A DNA stretch of 43,932 nt, from the NCBI GenBank assembly GCA_947627465.1, contig CANQWD010000024.1, positions 1 through 43,932 on the forward strand, given 5' to 3'. The notes beneath the pieces are model-generated. The model was not told where the DNA came from. It did not search any database and saw only the letters and a program-made list of their open reading frames with translations. Positions 6,970-16,825 of this stretch are shown here, in pieces (the stretch's first letter is position 1; each line of letters opens with the position of its first letter). A program made the position numbers and the translations under genes. The stretch is from an uncultured Clostridia bacterium (GTDB lineage Bacteria; Bacillota; Clostridia; Oscillospirales; Ruminococcaceae).

Positions 6970-9900
6970 ATGGGATTTAGTGTTTTTGAATCTATGAAAA
7001 TAGGACTTGCTTCTCCCGAGCAGATAAGAGCTTGGTCGCACGGAGAGGTTCAGCGTCCCGAAACTATCAACTACCGCAGCCAAAAGCCCGAGAAGTACGG
7101 ACTGTTTTGCGAGCGCATTTTCGGTCCGCAAAAGGACTGGGAGTGCAACTGCGGAAAGTACAAGCGCATTCGTTTTAAGGGCAAGATATGCGAAAAGTGC
7201 GGCGTTGAGGTAACGCGCAGCAAGGTAAGGCGCGAGCGTATGGGTCACATAGAGCTTGCCGCGCCCGTGTCGCATATCTGGTATTATAAGGGCACGCCGT
7301 CAAGAATAGGACAGGTGCTCGACCTTACGCCCAAAAAGCTTGAGGAAGTATTGTACTTCACAAGATATATCGTTATCGACCCGGGCGAAAAGACCGGCTT
7401 GGTAAAAAAGCAGCTTCTCACCGAGGAAGAATACAGCCAGTATAAGTCGAAGTTCGCGGGTATCGATACGTTCCGCGCGGGAATGGGCGCGGAAGCCATC
7501 AAAGAGCTTCTTTCCGAAATAGACCTCGACGCGCTTGCCGAGGAGCTTAAAGCGGAGCTTGAGACCACGTCGGCGGGTCAGAAGCAGATAAAGCTGCTTC
7601 GCCGTTTGGATATAATCGAAGCGTTCCGTTCGAGCGGAAACCGTCCCGAATGGATGATACTTGATTGTATCCCCGTTATTCCGCCCGACATCAGACCTAT
7701 GGTTCAGCTTGACGGCGGACGCTACGCAACGTCCGATCTTAACGAGCTTTACCGCAAGGTGGTTATGAGAAACAACCGCCTTAAAGATCTGCTTTCCAAA
7801 AAAGCGCCCGACCTTATTGTGCGCAACGAAAAACGTATGCTTCAGGAAGCCGTTGACGCGCTTATAGACAACGGCAAGCACGGCAGAGCCTATACGGGTT
7901 CCAACAACCGTCCGCTGAAATCGCTTTCCGATATGCTGAAAGGTAAACAGGGACGTTTCCGTCAGAACCTGCTCGGTAAGCGCGTGGACTATTCGGGACG
8001 TTCGGTTATCGTCGTAGGACCCGAGCTGAAAATGGATCAGTGCGGACTTCCGAAAGAAATGGCGCTCGAGCTGTTCAAGCCGTTCGTTCTGAACGATTTG
8101 GTGAAGAACGGCGTATCGAACATCAAACAGGCAAAGAAGAAAGTGGAACGTGCCGACGACGAGGTGTGGGATTCTTTGGAGAATGTTATCAAAGATCACC
8201 CCGTTCTGCTCAACCGTGCGCCTACGCTCCACAGACTTGGTATTCAGGCGTTTTCGCCCGTGCTCGTTGAGGGACGCGCGATAAAGCTCCACCCGCTTTG
8301 CTGTACGGCGTTCAACGCGGACTTCGACGGCGACCAGATGGCGGTGCATTTGCCGCTCTCCAAAGAAGCGCAGAATGAAGCGAAAACACTTATGCTCGCC
8401 GCAAAGAATTTGCTGAAGCCGTCCGACGGTAAGCCCGTAACGGTGCCTACGCAGGATATGGTTTTGGGTTCCTACTACCTTACCATTGATAAGGCGGGCG
8501 AAAAAGGCGAGGGCAAGGTTTTCCGCGACGCAAACGAAGCGATAATGGCGTATCAGGACGGCGTTATCACTATCCATGCGGCTATAAAAGTACGCGTTAC
8601 AAAGGACTTGGGCGATCATATCGTTACAAGGATCGTTCCCACGACAGCGGGACGTATCATCTTCAATGAGCACATTCCGCAGGACTTGGGTTACGTTGAC
8701 AGAACCGACCCCGATCACCAGCTTGATTACGAGATCGGCTTTAAAGTCGGCAAGAAACAGCTCGGTCAGATAATCGACCGCTGCCTTAAAACGCACGGCA
8801 CGGCGACAACCGCGCAAGTGCTCGATAAAATAAAGGCGATGGGATATAAATATTCCACGAAATCGGGAATTACGGTCGCGGTCTGCGACGCGGAAATTCC
8901 TCCGCAGAAAGCGGAAATTCTCGCGGAAGCGGACGCTTCGATATCGAAGATAAACAAGCAGTTCAGCCGCGGCTTCATTTCAAACGGCGAGCGCAAGGAG
9001 AAGTTCGTGCAGATCTGGAACAAGGCGACGGACGAGGTTTCCAACGCGCTTACCGCCAACCTCGACCAGTACAACAACATCTTTATGATGGCGGACTCCG
9101 GCGCGCGTGGTTCGACGGCGCAGATAAGACAGCTTGCGGGAATGCGCGGACTTATCGCGAACACTTCCGGTGAGACTATCGAAATGCCTATCAAGGCGAA
9201 CTACCGCGAGGGATTGAACGTTCTGGAATACTTCATCTCCTCCCGCGGCGCACGTAAGGGCTTGGCTGATACCGCGCTTCGTACCGCCGACTCGGGCTAC
9301 CTTACCAGACGTTTGGTAGACGTTGCTCAGGAAGTAATCATTCGCGGCGACGACTGCGGTACGACAAACGGTATAGAGGTCTATGAGATACGCGAGGGCA
9401 GCGAGCTTGTTGAAAAGCTTGCCGAGCGTCTTGTCGGACGTTTCCTCACGGAGGACTTCACCGCGCCCGACGGTTCATTCGCGATAAGCAAGGATAAACT
9501 TTTGACCGACGCGGACGCTGACAAAATCGTTGCGTCGGGCGTTGACAAGGTTAAAGTACGCAGCGTTTTGACGTGCGAACTCAGAAACGGCGTTTGCGCT
9601 AAGTGCTACGGAATGAGCTTGGCTAACGGTCAGCTTATCAACCGCGGCGAAGCGGTCGGCACTATCGCGGCGCAGTCCATCGGCGAACCGGGCACGCAGC
9701 TTACAATGCGTAACTTCCATACGGGCGGTATCGCGAACGCCGAGGATATTACGCAGGGTCTTCCGCGCGTCGAGGAGCTTTTCGAGAGCCGTCACCCGAA
9801 GAACGCGGCGATCATCACGAAGCTCTCCGGTACGGTGAAATTTGAGGAGATCAAGAAAACGCGCCACGCTGTCATCACCGCCGATAACGGCGAGGAAGAA

Positions 9901-10554
9901 GCGTACGCGGTGCCGTTCGGTTATCGTCCCAAGGTTCAGGACGGCGACCATGTTGAAGCGGGCGATCCGCTCACCGAGGGTTCGATAAACCCGCCCGACG
10001 TTTTGGCGGTAAAGGGCGAAAAGGCTGTTGAGAACTACATCATCAGCGAAGTTCAAAAGGTTTACCGCTTGCAGGGTGTTGATATCAACGATAAGCATAT
10101 CGAAGTTATCGTGCGCCAGATGATGAGAAAGGTGCGCGTGCTCGACGCGGGCAGCACAAAGCTTCTCGCGGGCGCGGTAGTCGGCAAAAACGAGTTCGCC
10201 GAGGCTGTTGACGAGCTTAAAGAGCGCGAGGCTAACGGCGAGGAAGTAACGTATCCCACCAGTGAACCGGTGCTTCTCGGTATCACAAAGGCTTCGTTGG
10301 CGACCGACAGCTTTATGTCGGCGGCGTCGTTCCAGGAGACCACGAGAGTGCTCACCGAAGCGGCAATGCGCGGCAAGGTAGACCCGCTCACAGGCTTGAA
10401 AGAGAATATCATCATAGGCAAACTTATTCCTGCGGGTACGGGATTGCTCGCTCAAGAGCAGGCTGCCGCCGAAAAGGCGCAGGCTGCCGCGGCAGCGGAG
10501 AGCGCGGCTGAAGCGGAGATTTCGGAGACGGAGGACGCTCAGACCGCCGAATAA
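6970..10554 (+). CDS. rpoC: DNA-directed RNA polymerase subunit beta'
   Basis: This 1194-residue beta' subunit carries the catalytic Mg2+ motif [12 protein letters not shown] with aspartates at about 451, 453 and 455. The N-terminal zinc ribbon uses Cys59, Cys61, Cys74 and Cys77. A second cysteine cluster ([13 protein letters not shown]) lies in the C-terminal half, followed by the trigger-loop/bridge region ending in [16 protein letters not shown]. The length matches Firmicutes proteins without a large insertion. The C-terminus is Ala/Glu-rich. It starts 87 bp after rpoB with a GGGGG ribosome site and is followed by a terminator; the common downstream genes rpsL, rpsG and fusA are not here. 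Confidence 0.98.
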   Translation: MGFSVFESMKIGLASPEQIRAWSHGEVQRPETINYRSQKPEKYGLFCERIFGPQKDWECNCGKYKRIRFKGKICEKCGVEVTRSKVRRERMGHIELAAPVSHIWYYKGTPSRIGQVLDLTPKKLEEVLYFTRYIVIDPGEKTGLVKKQLLTEEEYSQYKSKFAGIDTFRAGMGAEAIKELLSEIDLDALAEELKAELETTSAGQKQIKLLRRLDIIEAFRSSGNRPEWMILDCIPVIPPDIRPMVQLDGGRYATSDLNELYRKVVMRNNRLKDLLSKKAPDLIVRNEKRMLQEAVDALIDNGKHGRAYTGSNNRPLKSLSDMLKGKQGRFRQNLLGKRVDYSGRSVIVVGPELKMDQCGLPKEMALELFKPFVLNDLVKNGVSNIKQAKKKVERADDEVWDSLENVIKDHPVLLNRAPTLHRLGIQAFSPVLVEGRAIKLHPLCCTAFNADFDGDQMAVHLPLSKEAQNEAKTLMLAAKNLLKPSDGKPVTVPTQDMVLGSYYLTIDKAGEKGEGKVFRDANEAIMAYQDGVITIHAAIKVRVTKDLGDHIVTRIVPTTAGRIIFNEHIPQDLGYVDRTDPDHQLDYEIGFKVGKKQLGQIIDRCLKTHGTATTAQVLDKIKAMGYKYSTKSGITVAVCDAEIPPQKAEILAEADASISKINKQFSRGFISNGERKEKFVQIWNKATDEVSNALTANLDQYNNIFMMADSGARGSTAQIRQLAGMRGLIANTSGETIEMPIKANYREGLNVLEYFISSRGARKGLADTALRTADSGYLTRRLVDVAQEVIIRGDDCGTTNGIEVYEIREGSELVEKLAERLVGRFLTEDFTAPDGSFAISKDKLLTDADADKIVASGVDKVKVRSVLTCELRNGVCAKCYGMSLANGQLINRGEAVGTIAAQSIGEPGTQLTMRNFHTGGIANAEDITQGLPRVEELFESRHPKNAAIITKLSGTVKFEEIKKTRHAVITADNGEEEAYAVPFGYRPKVQDGDHVEAGDPLTEGSINPPDVLAVKGEKAVENYIISEVQKVYRLQGVDINDKHIEVIVRQMMRKVRVLDAGSTKLLAGAVVGKNEFAEAVDELKEREANGEEVTYPTSEPVLLGITKASLATDSFMSAASFQETTRVLTEAAMRGKVDPLTGLKENIIIGKLIPAGTGLLAQEQAAAEKAQAAAAAESAAEAEISETEDAQTAE

Positions 10555-10572
10555 CAGGTGAAATAATACGCG

Positions 10573-10610
10573 AAACGGCGGATCCCTAAACGGGTTCGTC
10601 GTTTTGGTTT
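10573..10610 (+). terminator. Terminator of rpoB-rpoC
   Basis: AAACGGCGGATCC (10573-10585) pairs over 13 positions, including G-T pairs, with GGGTTCGTCGTTT (10592-10604), with loop CTAAAC. The T tract overlaps the 3' arm and continues as TGGTTTG, so it is moderately strong. Confidence 0.7.
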
Positions 10611-10960
10611 GTCGAAAAAGAAAAGTTCACGGACGGATATTGCCGCAAAACGTGATAAGAGCAATTCTTACCTCTTGCGTTTTGTCTTATGCGCGGCGCG
10701 TTTTTGTTATCTCGAATTCCTTAACGCTCGTCATCGCGCTTGTCGTTATGATAGTTTGCGCTGTTAAAGCGGGGAGCGGCGGGGCCTTTAACGCGCTGTG
10801 GTTTTGCTGGCAAAAGCCGCTGTTTATGTGGCTTATTTACATAAAAAACTGAAAAAAGCGGCAACAGGCGGATAAGCAGCGCTGTGTTCATATACTTCTC
10901 GCACAAATATCACTCATTAATCACTAAATAAGTGTAAAATATGTGTGAAAAATGCGAAAA
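10605..10960. other. Non-coding stretch between rpoC and the secreted protein gene
   Basis: No recognisable gene. A composite stem, CAAAACG (10646-10652) with CGTTTTG (10678-10684) and AAGAG (10657-10661) with CTCTT (10672-10676), is followed by a GCGCGGCGCG-TTTTTG tract, which could act as a second terminator. A hydrophobic open frame at 10604-10852 lacks an ATG start and a ribosome site and is not accepted as a gene; it may be a decayed membrane gene. Confidence 0.35.
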
Positions 10961-10961
10961 A

Positions 10962-10990
10962 TTGCTGAACTTTTTTGTGTTCTGCATAAT
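10962..10990 (+). promoter_or_regulatory. Possible promoter of the secreted protein gene
   Basis: TTGCTG (10962-10967) and CATAAT (10985-10990) are 17 bp apart and lie just before the AGGAGG ribosome site of the gene at 11016. The implied leader is short, and both boxes deviate from consensus. Confidence 0.4.
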
Positions 10991-11015
10991 TTTTTAAAAA
11001 ACAGGAGGATAATTT

Positions 11016-12023
11016 ATGAAGAAATTTGTCAGAAAGCTTTGCGCCACGCTAATGGCAGCTATTACGGCTGTGACGGCGGTAAGCGTTTCGGCGTTCGCAA
11101 CGCCCGCACCCGACGACCACCCCAAGACGATTACCCTCGGCAAAGAGGTTAGGGATAACGTTCCGCACACCGATGCCACTACATGGAGAAACTACAAAGT
11201 CACCGTTCCCGCAACGGGTGAATACACTCTGCATTTCTCATTCAGATCTGAAAGTTTTTATGTCAATATGATTGACAACGATGCAAATAAAAAGGATCCG
11301 GAGCATTTTAGTCTTACAACTGGATTATGCTATTTGAATAATAAAAGATTTATTTGGGATGAAAAAAGTGAAAGCTGTGTCGGAGATATATATTACTATC
11401 TGAAAAAGGGTACATATTATTTTCAATTTGACAGATGGGAAGGCGGCTCGGGCGACTTAAAATTTACATTCAATTGTTCAAAGCTTGACTCTCCGGCTCA
11501 TTTGTCGCTCTCCAGAAAGGGCAACGGCATTTACGCCGAGTGGGATACCGTAACGGATCGTTTCAAAAACGTGGCACGTGCCTATAAGGTTCGCTACAAG
11601 GCAAGCGGCGATAAGAAATGGACGCTCACAGACGCCCGCAAGAATTATTTGACGCTTAGAAACCTCAAGCCCGGCACTAAGTATGCTGTGCAAACGGCGG
11701 CGGTAAACGGCAAGAGGATTGGCAATTGGTCAAAGGCCGCGGTAATCACAACGGCAGGCAAGAACGTTCCCGCTTCGCAGTTCAAAGCACCAAACATCAG
11801 TTGCACAGTGAGAGTTACTTTCAGCTGGAAGAAGATCGACGGCGCAGCAAGCTATAGATTTATGTACAAGGCGAACAACGGCAAGTGGGTCACCAAGAAA
11901 GTCACCAAAAACTCGATAACGCTCAACGTCAAGAAAGGCGTGAAATATACATACAAGGCAGCCGGCGTCGACGGCAAAGGCAAGGTTGGCAAGTTCAGCG
12001 CCGCAAAGGTCTTTAAGTTTTAA
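11016..12023 (+). CDS. Secreted protein with fibronectin-type-III-like domains
   Basis: The 335-residue product starts with a clear Sec signal peptide (MKKFVRKLCATLMAAITAVT, likely cut after the AFA at residues 26-28). Residues about 35-150 look like a beta-sandwich module similar to pre-peptidase C-terminal/PPC domains (a Gly-Lys-Val opening, WRNYKVTVPATGEYTLHFSF, then YYYLKKGTYYFQFD). Residues about 155-245 form a fibronectin-III-like domain (YKVRYKASGDKKWT, LRNLKPGTKYAVQTAAV) and 250-335 a second one. No catalytic domain or sortase motif is seen, so it is probably a free or loosely bound extracellular binding protein. The middle part (11230-11470) is more AT-rich than its ends. AGGAGG precedes the ATG; a terminator follows, so it is monocistronic. 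Confidence 0.8.
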   Translation: MKKFVRKLCATLMAAITAVTAVSVSAFATPAPDDHPKTITLGKEVRDNVPHTDATTWRNYKVTVPATGEYTLHFSFRSESFYVNMIDNDANKKDPEHFSLTTGLCYLNNKRFIWDEKSESCVGDIYYYLKKGTYYFQFDRWEGGSGDLKFTFNCSKLDSPAHLSLSRKGNGIYAEWDTVTDRFKNVARAYKVRYKASGDKKWTLTDARKNYLTLRNLKPGTKYAVQTAAVNGKRIGNWSKAAVITTAGKNVPASQFKAPNISCTVRVTFSWKKIDGAASYRFMYKANNGKWVTKKVTKNSITLNVKKGVKYTYKAAGVDGKGKVGKFSAAKVFKF

Positions 12024-12043
12024 GCCGAAATAAAAATATCATC

Positions 12044-12077
12044 AAAACCGCGTGTTTTTAACATGCGGTTTTTTTCT
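12044..12077 (+). terminator. Terminator of the secreted protein gene
   Basis: AAAACCGCGTG (12044-12054) pairs with CATGCGGTTTT (12062-12072) across loop TTTTTAA and is followed by further T bases, a standard intrinsic terminator 20 bp after the stop codon. Confidence 0.9.
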
Positions 12078-12119
12078 TGTAAAAAGTGTAAGCCGAAAAG
12101 CGATACGTTCATCTCCCAC

Positions 12120-12148
12120 TTGCATTTTTTTTTGGAGTGTGCTATAAT
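12120..12148 (+). promoter_or_regulatory. Promoter of purD and the downstream genes
   Basis: TTGCAT (12120-12125) and TATAAT (12143-12148) are separated by 17 bp. A second TATAAT-like sequence follows at about 12155-12162. No purine riboswitch or PurR-type box is recognised in the short leader. Confidence 0.75.
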
Positions 12149-12209
12149 AAAATAGTATAATATTTTTGCCCGCTTTGAGCGGAAAATAAAGACAGAAAGG
12201 TTGATTTAT

Positions 12210-13499
12210 ATGAACATTCTAATAATCGGCGGCGGCGGCAGAGAACACGCTATAGCCCGCGCACTTTCTAAATCCCCTAAAACCGACAAACTTTACTGTG
12301 CGCCCGGGAACGGCGGCATTTCGGCGCTTGCCGAGTGTTTCCCCGAGGTAAAGGCGACCGACCTCGACGGCGTTTTGGCGCTTGCCGAGCGGCTTCAGCC
12401 CGATTACGTATTCGTAGCCCCCGATGACCCGCTTGTAATGGGCTTGGTGGATAAACTAAACGAAAAAGGCTTCAAGACGTTCGGACCCAAAGCGAACGCG
12501 GCTATCATTGAGGGCAGCAAGTCGTTCTCGAAAGGGCTTATGAAAAAATACAATATTCCCACCGCCGCTTACGAAACGTTTACGGACGAGGACAAGGCAG
12601 TGGAGTACATAAAATCAAAAAACAGATATCCCGCCGTTATCAAGGCGGACGGCTTGGCGCTCGGAAAGGGCGTTATTATCGCTAAAGATTTTGACGAAGC
12701 AAAAGCCGCCGTTCACTCAATGCTTGTGGACGGAAAATTCGGCAAAAGCGGCTCGGAGATCGTAATAGAGGAGTTTATGGACGGCACGGAAGTCACCGTT
12801 TTGGCGTTCACCGACGGCAAGACCGTAAAGCCTATGGTATCTTCTATGGATCACAAGCGCGCGTTCGACGGCGACGAGGGCTTAAACACGGGCGGTATGG
12901 GAACTATCGCGCCCAATCCGCTTTACACGGAAAAAATCGCCGCCGAGTGCATGGAAAAGATATTCAAGCCGACTATCGCCGCAATGAGCGCGGAGGGCAG
13001 ACCGTTCAAGGGCTGTCTGTATTTTGGTTTAATGCTGACGGCAAACGGCGCAAAGGTCGTTGAATACAACTCGCGTTTCGGAGACCCCGAAGCTCAGGTA
13101 GTGTTGCCGCTTCTCGATACCGATTTGGCTGACATTATGGAAGCGATCTGGGAGGAACGTCTTGACGCGCTCGACATCAAGTGGAGCAAAAACTCCTGCG
13201 CGTGCGTTGTAATGGCAAGCGGCGGTTATCCCGAAAAGTACGAAACGGGCAAGGAGATAAACGGTTTGAACTCCGACGGACAGGCAGTCGAAGCCGCTTC
13301 AAGCGCCTATGTTTACCATGCTGGCACAAAACTTGACGGCGGAAAATATTTCACGGCGGGCGGCAGAGTGCTTGGCGTGACGGCTTTGGGAGATAATCTC
13401 CAAAACGCGCTTGACAAAGCTTACGAAGCGGTGAACACTATCTCGTTTGAGAAAGCGCATTACCGCAAGGATATCGGAAAAAAGGCTCTCGGTAAATGA
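12210..13499 (+). CDS. purD: Phosphoribosylamine--glycine ligase
   Basis: This 429-residue enzyme ligates phosphoribosylamine and glycine with ATP to give glycinamide ribonucleotide in purine biosynthesis. The N-terminus NILIIGGGGREHAIA is the family signature, followed by an ATP-grasp fold with IKADGLALGKGV and the metal-binding EYNSRFGDPEAQ. The ATG at 12210 is chosen because AGAAAGG ends 9 bases before it; an in-frame TTG at 12201 would lie directly on the ribosome site. The length is standard. It is not next to other pur genes; the stop overlaps the following methyltransferase start in an ATGA, so the two are coupled. Confidence 0.96.
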   Translation: MNILIIGGGGREHAIARALSKSPKTDKLYCAPGNGGISALAECFPEVKATDLDGVLALAERLQPDYVFVAPDDPLVMGLVDKLNEKGFKTFGPKANAAIIEGSKSFSKGLMKKYNIPTAAYETFTDEDKAVEYIKSKNRYPAVIKADGLALGKGVIIAKDFDEAKAAVHSMLVDGKFGKSGSEIVIEEFMDGTEVTVLAFTDGKTVKPMVSSMDHKRAFDGDEGLNTGGMGTIAPNPLYTEKIAAECMEKIFKPTIAAMSAEGRPFKGCLYFGLMLTANGAKVVEYNSRFGDPEAQVVLPLLDTDLADIMEAIWEERLDALDIKWSKNSCACVVMASGGYPEKYETGKEINGLNSDGQAVEAASSAYVYHAGTKLDGGKYFTAGGRVLGVTALGDNLQNALDKAYEAVNTISFEKAHYRKDIGKKALGK

Positions 13500-14614
13500 A
13501 TATGATGAATTTTGTCGCTCCGTGCCGCCTCGGTTTGGAGAAAACGCTTTCCTTTGAGCTGAAAAGACTGGGCGCGGAGGACGTTCGCGCCGAGGACGGA
13601 CGAGTTTTCTTTTCGGGAAACGCCGAGACCTGCGCCCGCGCGAACATTTTCTGTTCGACAGCTGAGAGAATTTGCGTGGTTTTGGGAAGATTTTCGGCGC
13701 GAACGTTCGACGAACTGTTCGAGGGGATAAAAAAGCTGCCGCTCGGCGATTATATCGGCAAAAACGACGAGTTCCCGAACAAGGGAAGTTCGCTTAAAAG
13801 CAAGCTTACAAGTATTCCCGCCATTCAGAAGATCGTTAAGAAAGCGATGGCTGTGAATTTGGGAAAGGCTTACGGCACCAATGTTCTTCCCGAAAACGGC
13901 GAGTTGTGCCAAATACGCTTTCAGCTGATGAAAGACGATTTCACTTTAATGCTCGACACAAGCGGCGCGGGACTTCATAAGCGCGGCTATCGTGCCTTGA
14001 GCAACGCCGCCCCCATTCGCGAAACGTTGTCGGCGTGCATAGCCGATATCGCGAGGGTGCGCGAAAACGATCTTGTGATAGACCCGTTCTGCGGTTCAGG
14101 AACTCTGCTTATCGAAGCCGCGTATAAGGCGCTGGGTGTCGCGCCGGGAATGAACCGCCGCTTCGCGGGAGAGCACATGAAATTCCTCCCCGAAAGCGCT
14201 TGGAAAGCCGCACGCGAGGAAGCGCGTTCAAATATCAAAACGGACGCGGGCTTTAAGGCTCTCGGATATGACAACGACCCCGAGTGCGTTCGTTTGACAA
14301 ACGAAAACGCGAAAAAGGCGGGCGTTGCGGAATACGTTCACGCCGAAATGCGCGATATCGCGGATTTTAAAGCTCCGAAGCGCCCCGCGAAAATCCTCAC
14401 AAATCCTCCATACGGCGAACGTATGCTGGAAGTGAACGAAGCGCGGGAGCTTTACGCGGTCATGGGAAAAAAGCTGCTGCCGCTCGGCGAAAATCAGCTT
14501 TATGTAATAACGCCCGACGAGGATTTTGAGAAGATATTCGGCGCAAAAGCCGATAAAAACCGCAAATTATATAACGGAATGCTGATGTGCAGACTTTATA
14601 CTTATTTCAGGTGA
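13496..14614 (+). CDS. THUMP-domain class I methyltransferase (RlmL/YpsC-like, 23S rRNA guanine-N2 type)
   Basis: The 372-residue protein has an N-terminal ferredoxin-like and THUMP RNA-binding region (residues about 1-165) and a Rossmann methyltransferase domain. The SAM motif DPFCGSGT starts at residue 196 and the target-base motif NPPYGER at 303-309. This matches the RlmL N-terminal domain / YpsC group that is believed to make m2G in 23S rRNA; the exact position is not provable here. The start overlaps the purD stop by 4 bases (ATGA); nearby ATGs at 13502 and 13505 are alternatives. A transglutaminase gene follows after 4 bases, so the three genes probably form one transcript. Confidence 0.9.
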   Translation: MNMMNFVAPCRLGLEKTLSFELKRLGAEDVRAEDGRVFFSGNAETCARANIFCSTAERICVVLGRFSARTFDELFEGIKKLPLGDYIGKNDEFPNKGSSLKSKLTSIPAIQKIVKKAMAVNLGKAYGTNVLPENGELCQIRFQLMKDDFTLMLDTSGAGLHKRGYRALSNAAPIRETLSACIADIARVRENDLVIDPFCGSGTLLIEAAYKALGVAPGMNRRFAGEHMKFLPESAWKAAREEARSNIKTDAGFKALGYDNDPECVRLTNENAKKAGVAEYVHAEMRDIADFKAPKRPAKILTNPPYGERMLEVNEARELYAVMGKKLLPLGENQLYVITPDEDFEKIFGAKADKNRKLYNGMLMCRLYTYFR

Positions 14615-14618
14615 TGTT

Positions 14619-16784
14619 ATGAAAAAGAGATCAAAGCCCGTGTTCAACGGCGCGGAAGTCCTTGCCGCGCTCTTATATCTTTGCGCGATAAGCACGGTGA
14701 TGATGTATCTGCTGTGCCGCGACTACGTTGTTATATGTTCGATAATAATGACCGCGCTCTGCGGCGGAATATATATGCTGTTTTATAAGCTGCGCGACAA
14801 GCGGCTGCTTTCCTTTTTGGCGTTTATAGTGCTTATGGCGGGGTGTATTCTGCTGAACTCCACCGTAAGCGCGATGAAAGGTCAGATAGCTCTCCTCGAG
14901 TTTATCTACCGCACCTCGGACTATTTTGACGTTCTGCTTGCGGCAGGTTCGATAGCGCTTTTTTCGCTTCTTTTGACTTATCCCGTGTTTTACTTTTCGG
15001 TGCGGCTGCCGCGGCGCGGATTTTTGCTGCTGCCCGCGCTTGCTCCGCTTATTTTAAGCTCCAGAACGATCGGAACGCTTCCGTCCGGGCTTATCGCTTT
15101 TCTGGCGGCGGGTTATTTTGTGGCGGCAATGGGTGTGTCGCACGCGGAGTATCCCTCCGAGAGCCGTTATGTGGAGGATAAAGACGCGCGCCGTCAGCGG
15201 CTGGCGGTTTTCGGAATTTTGGGCGCGTCGACGGCGGCTCTGCTGCTCTTGATACCGCGAAGCGACAGAACGCCCTACTCGGAATATCTCGACGCGGCGC
15301 GTTTTTCGGCGAAATTATACGGGCAGCAGTCTTTGAGCGGCTTCACGCAAAGCTCTTCGGCGAATACGGGAAACAACCAGCCCGCCGAAAACACTCTGTT
15401 TTATGTGATGTCGGATACTCCTCGAAATGTTATCAGTCAGTCGTTTGACAGATACCGCGGAAAAGACGGCTGGACATATAGCCGAAAGTTTGAAATGGGA
15501 GCATCCGATTGGCGCGATGAACAGCGGCAGCTTAATTACAACAGGCTCGGCTTATATCTGAAAAGAGCAGCGGAAAACGGCAAACTCGCCGATTTCGCCG
15601 ACGAACTTCTGAAACTCCCCGACATTCCCGCCTCGAGCGCTGAAAGCTCTTATATGACCATACAGGTGGTGGACGGTTCCAACACCGCCGTTGTGCTGCA
15701 CCCGAGCGGTACGTTTGACGCGAGTATCAGCGGCAATACCGATACGATTTATCGAAACGACGTAGACGAGATTTACACAAGATCCCCGTTCGGAAGAAAT
15801 CCCACATACTATACTCAATTTTTCGGAAACGCGACAGAACCCGACTTCGCGCGTTACCTGTCGGGGCTTTCGGGCGAGGAATATTTCGCGCTGCTCGACG
15901 CCGCCGTAAACGAGGACGTTATAAGAGAAGAAGCGGCGGAAGCGTTTAAAAACGCTTATGAGAACGCCGAATATTATTACGAGCAAACGCTTGATACCGC
16001 TGTAACGCCGCGGATACAGGCGCTTGCCGACGAGATAACGGAGGGGCTTGACAACGATTACGACAAGGCGATCGCCATTGAACAGTGGTTCCAACAGGAC
16101 AACTTTTATTACGACTTGAACTTTGTGCCGCAAGAGCCTACCGCGGAATATTTCTTGTTTAAAAGCAAGCGCGGAATATGTACGGATTTCGCGACGGCTT
16201 CGGCGCTTCTTTTGAGAGCGGCAGGCATTCCCGCGCGCTACACCGAGGGCTTTTTGGTAAAGACCGACGCGTCGTCTATCGATCTTTACGGGCGCTATAC
16301 GGTAAAATCCGATCAAGCGCACGCATTCGCCACGGCATATATCCCGGGCGGCGGCTGGCTCGAAATAGACGGCACGAAATACGCGACGGTTGTAAGCGCG
16401 GGCAAGCGTTTGCAGCGGCTTATATTTATTGCAGTCGCGGCTGCGGCGGTGATCGTTGTGCTGATGATCATCTTCAGAAAACGGCTGTCCGAGCTTCTGT
16501 TTGCGCTGAGATACAGGCTTATGAACGGAAATCACAAGCTGCGTGCGTTGTATCTCAGGACACGCAAGATAGCCTGCGGTATTTCCGGCGCAGATCCCAA
16601 GACCACAACAACGGGCGAGGTCTGCGAGGTGCTGACCCGAACGCTCTCTTTGGGCAAAGAAGCCGAGGGGATAACAAGCGCTGCGGACGCGATGATCTAC
16701 GGAGGCTCGTCTGAAAGCTTTGATGAAAAACGTTTGTATCAAAACTACAAGCTGATAAGAAAATACGCGCGGCAGCGCAAATGA
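14619..16784 (+). CDS. Membrane-anchored transglutaminase-like protein (TgpA type)
   Basis: In this 721-residue protein the first ~215 residues contain about six membrane segments. They are followed by a long extracytoplasmic part, a transglutaminase-like domain, one more membrane helix at about 600-622 and a cytoplasmic tail. The papain-like triad is visible: Cys521 in RGICTDFATA, His568 in SDQAHAFATAY, and Asp584 in GGGWLEIDGTKY. This is the arrangement of TgpA-like proteins, which are encoded beside DUF58 proteins and MoxR ATPases and are thought to work on cell-envelope proteins. Here the DUF58 gene follows, but no MoxR gene is in the window. The substrate is unknown. Confidence 0.85.
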   Translation: MKKRSKPVFNGAEVLAALLYLCAISTVMMYLLCRDYVVICSIIMTALCGGIYMLFYKLRDKRLLSFLAFIVLMAGCILLNSTVSAMKGQIALLEFIYRTSDYFDVLLAAGSIALFSLLLTYPVFYFSVRLPRRGFLLLPALAPLILSSRTIGTLPSGLIAFLAAGYFVAAMGVSHAEYPSESRYVEDKDARRQRLAVFGILGASTAALLLLIPRSDRTPYSEYLDAARFSAKLYGQQSLSGFTQSSSANTGNNQPAENTLFYVMSDTPRNVISQSFDRYRGKDGWTYSRKFEMGASDWRDEQRQLNYNRLGLYLKRAAENGKLADFADELLKLPDIPASSAESSYMTIQVVDGSNTAVVLHPSGTFDASISGNTDTIYRNDVDEIYTRSPFGRNPTYYTQFFGNATEPDFARYLSGLSGEEYFALLDAAVNEDVIREEAAEAFKNAYENAEYYYEQTLDTAVTPRIQALADEITEGLDNDYDKAIAIEQWFQQDNFYYDLNFVPQEPTAEYFLFKSKRGICTDFATASALLLRAAGIPARYTEGFLVKTDASSIDLYGRYTVKSDQAHAFATAYIPGGGWLEIDGTKYATVVSAGKRLQRLIFIAVAAAAVIVVLMIIFRKRLSELLFALRYRLMNGNHKLRALYLRTRKIACGISGADPKTTTTGEVCEVLTRTLSLGKEAEGITSAADAMIYGGSSESFDEKRLYQNYKLIRKYARQRK

Positions 16785-16825
16785 GGAACTGCTGACAGTC
16801 TGTGACCCGAAAGGAGCGGAGAACT

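Noticed and set aside
10604-10852. 82-codon hydrophobic open frame after rpoC
   Set aside because: It begins inside the rpoC terminator with a TTG, lacks a ribosome site and has no recognisable family; at most a remnant.
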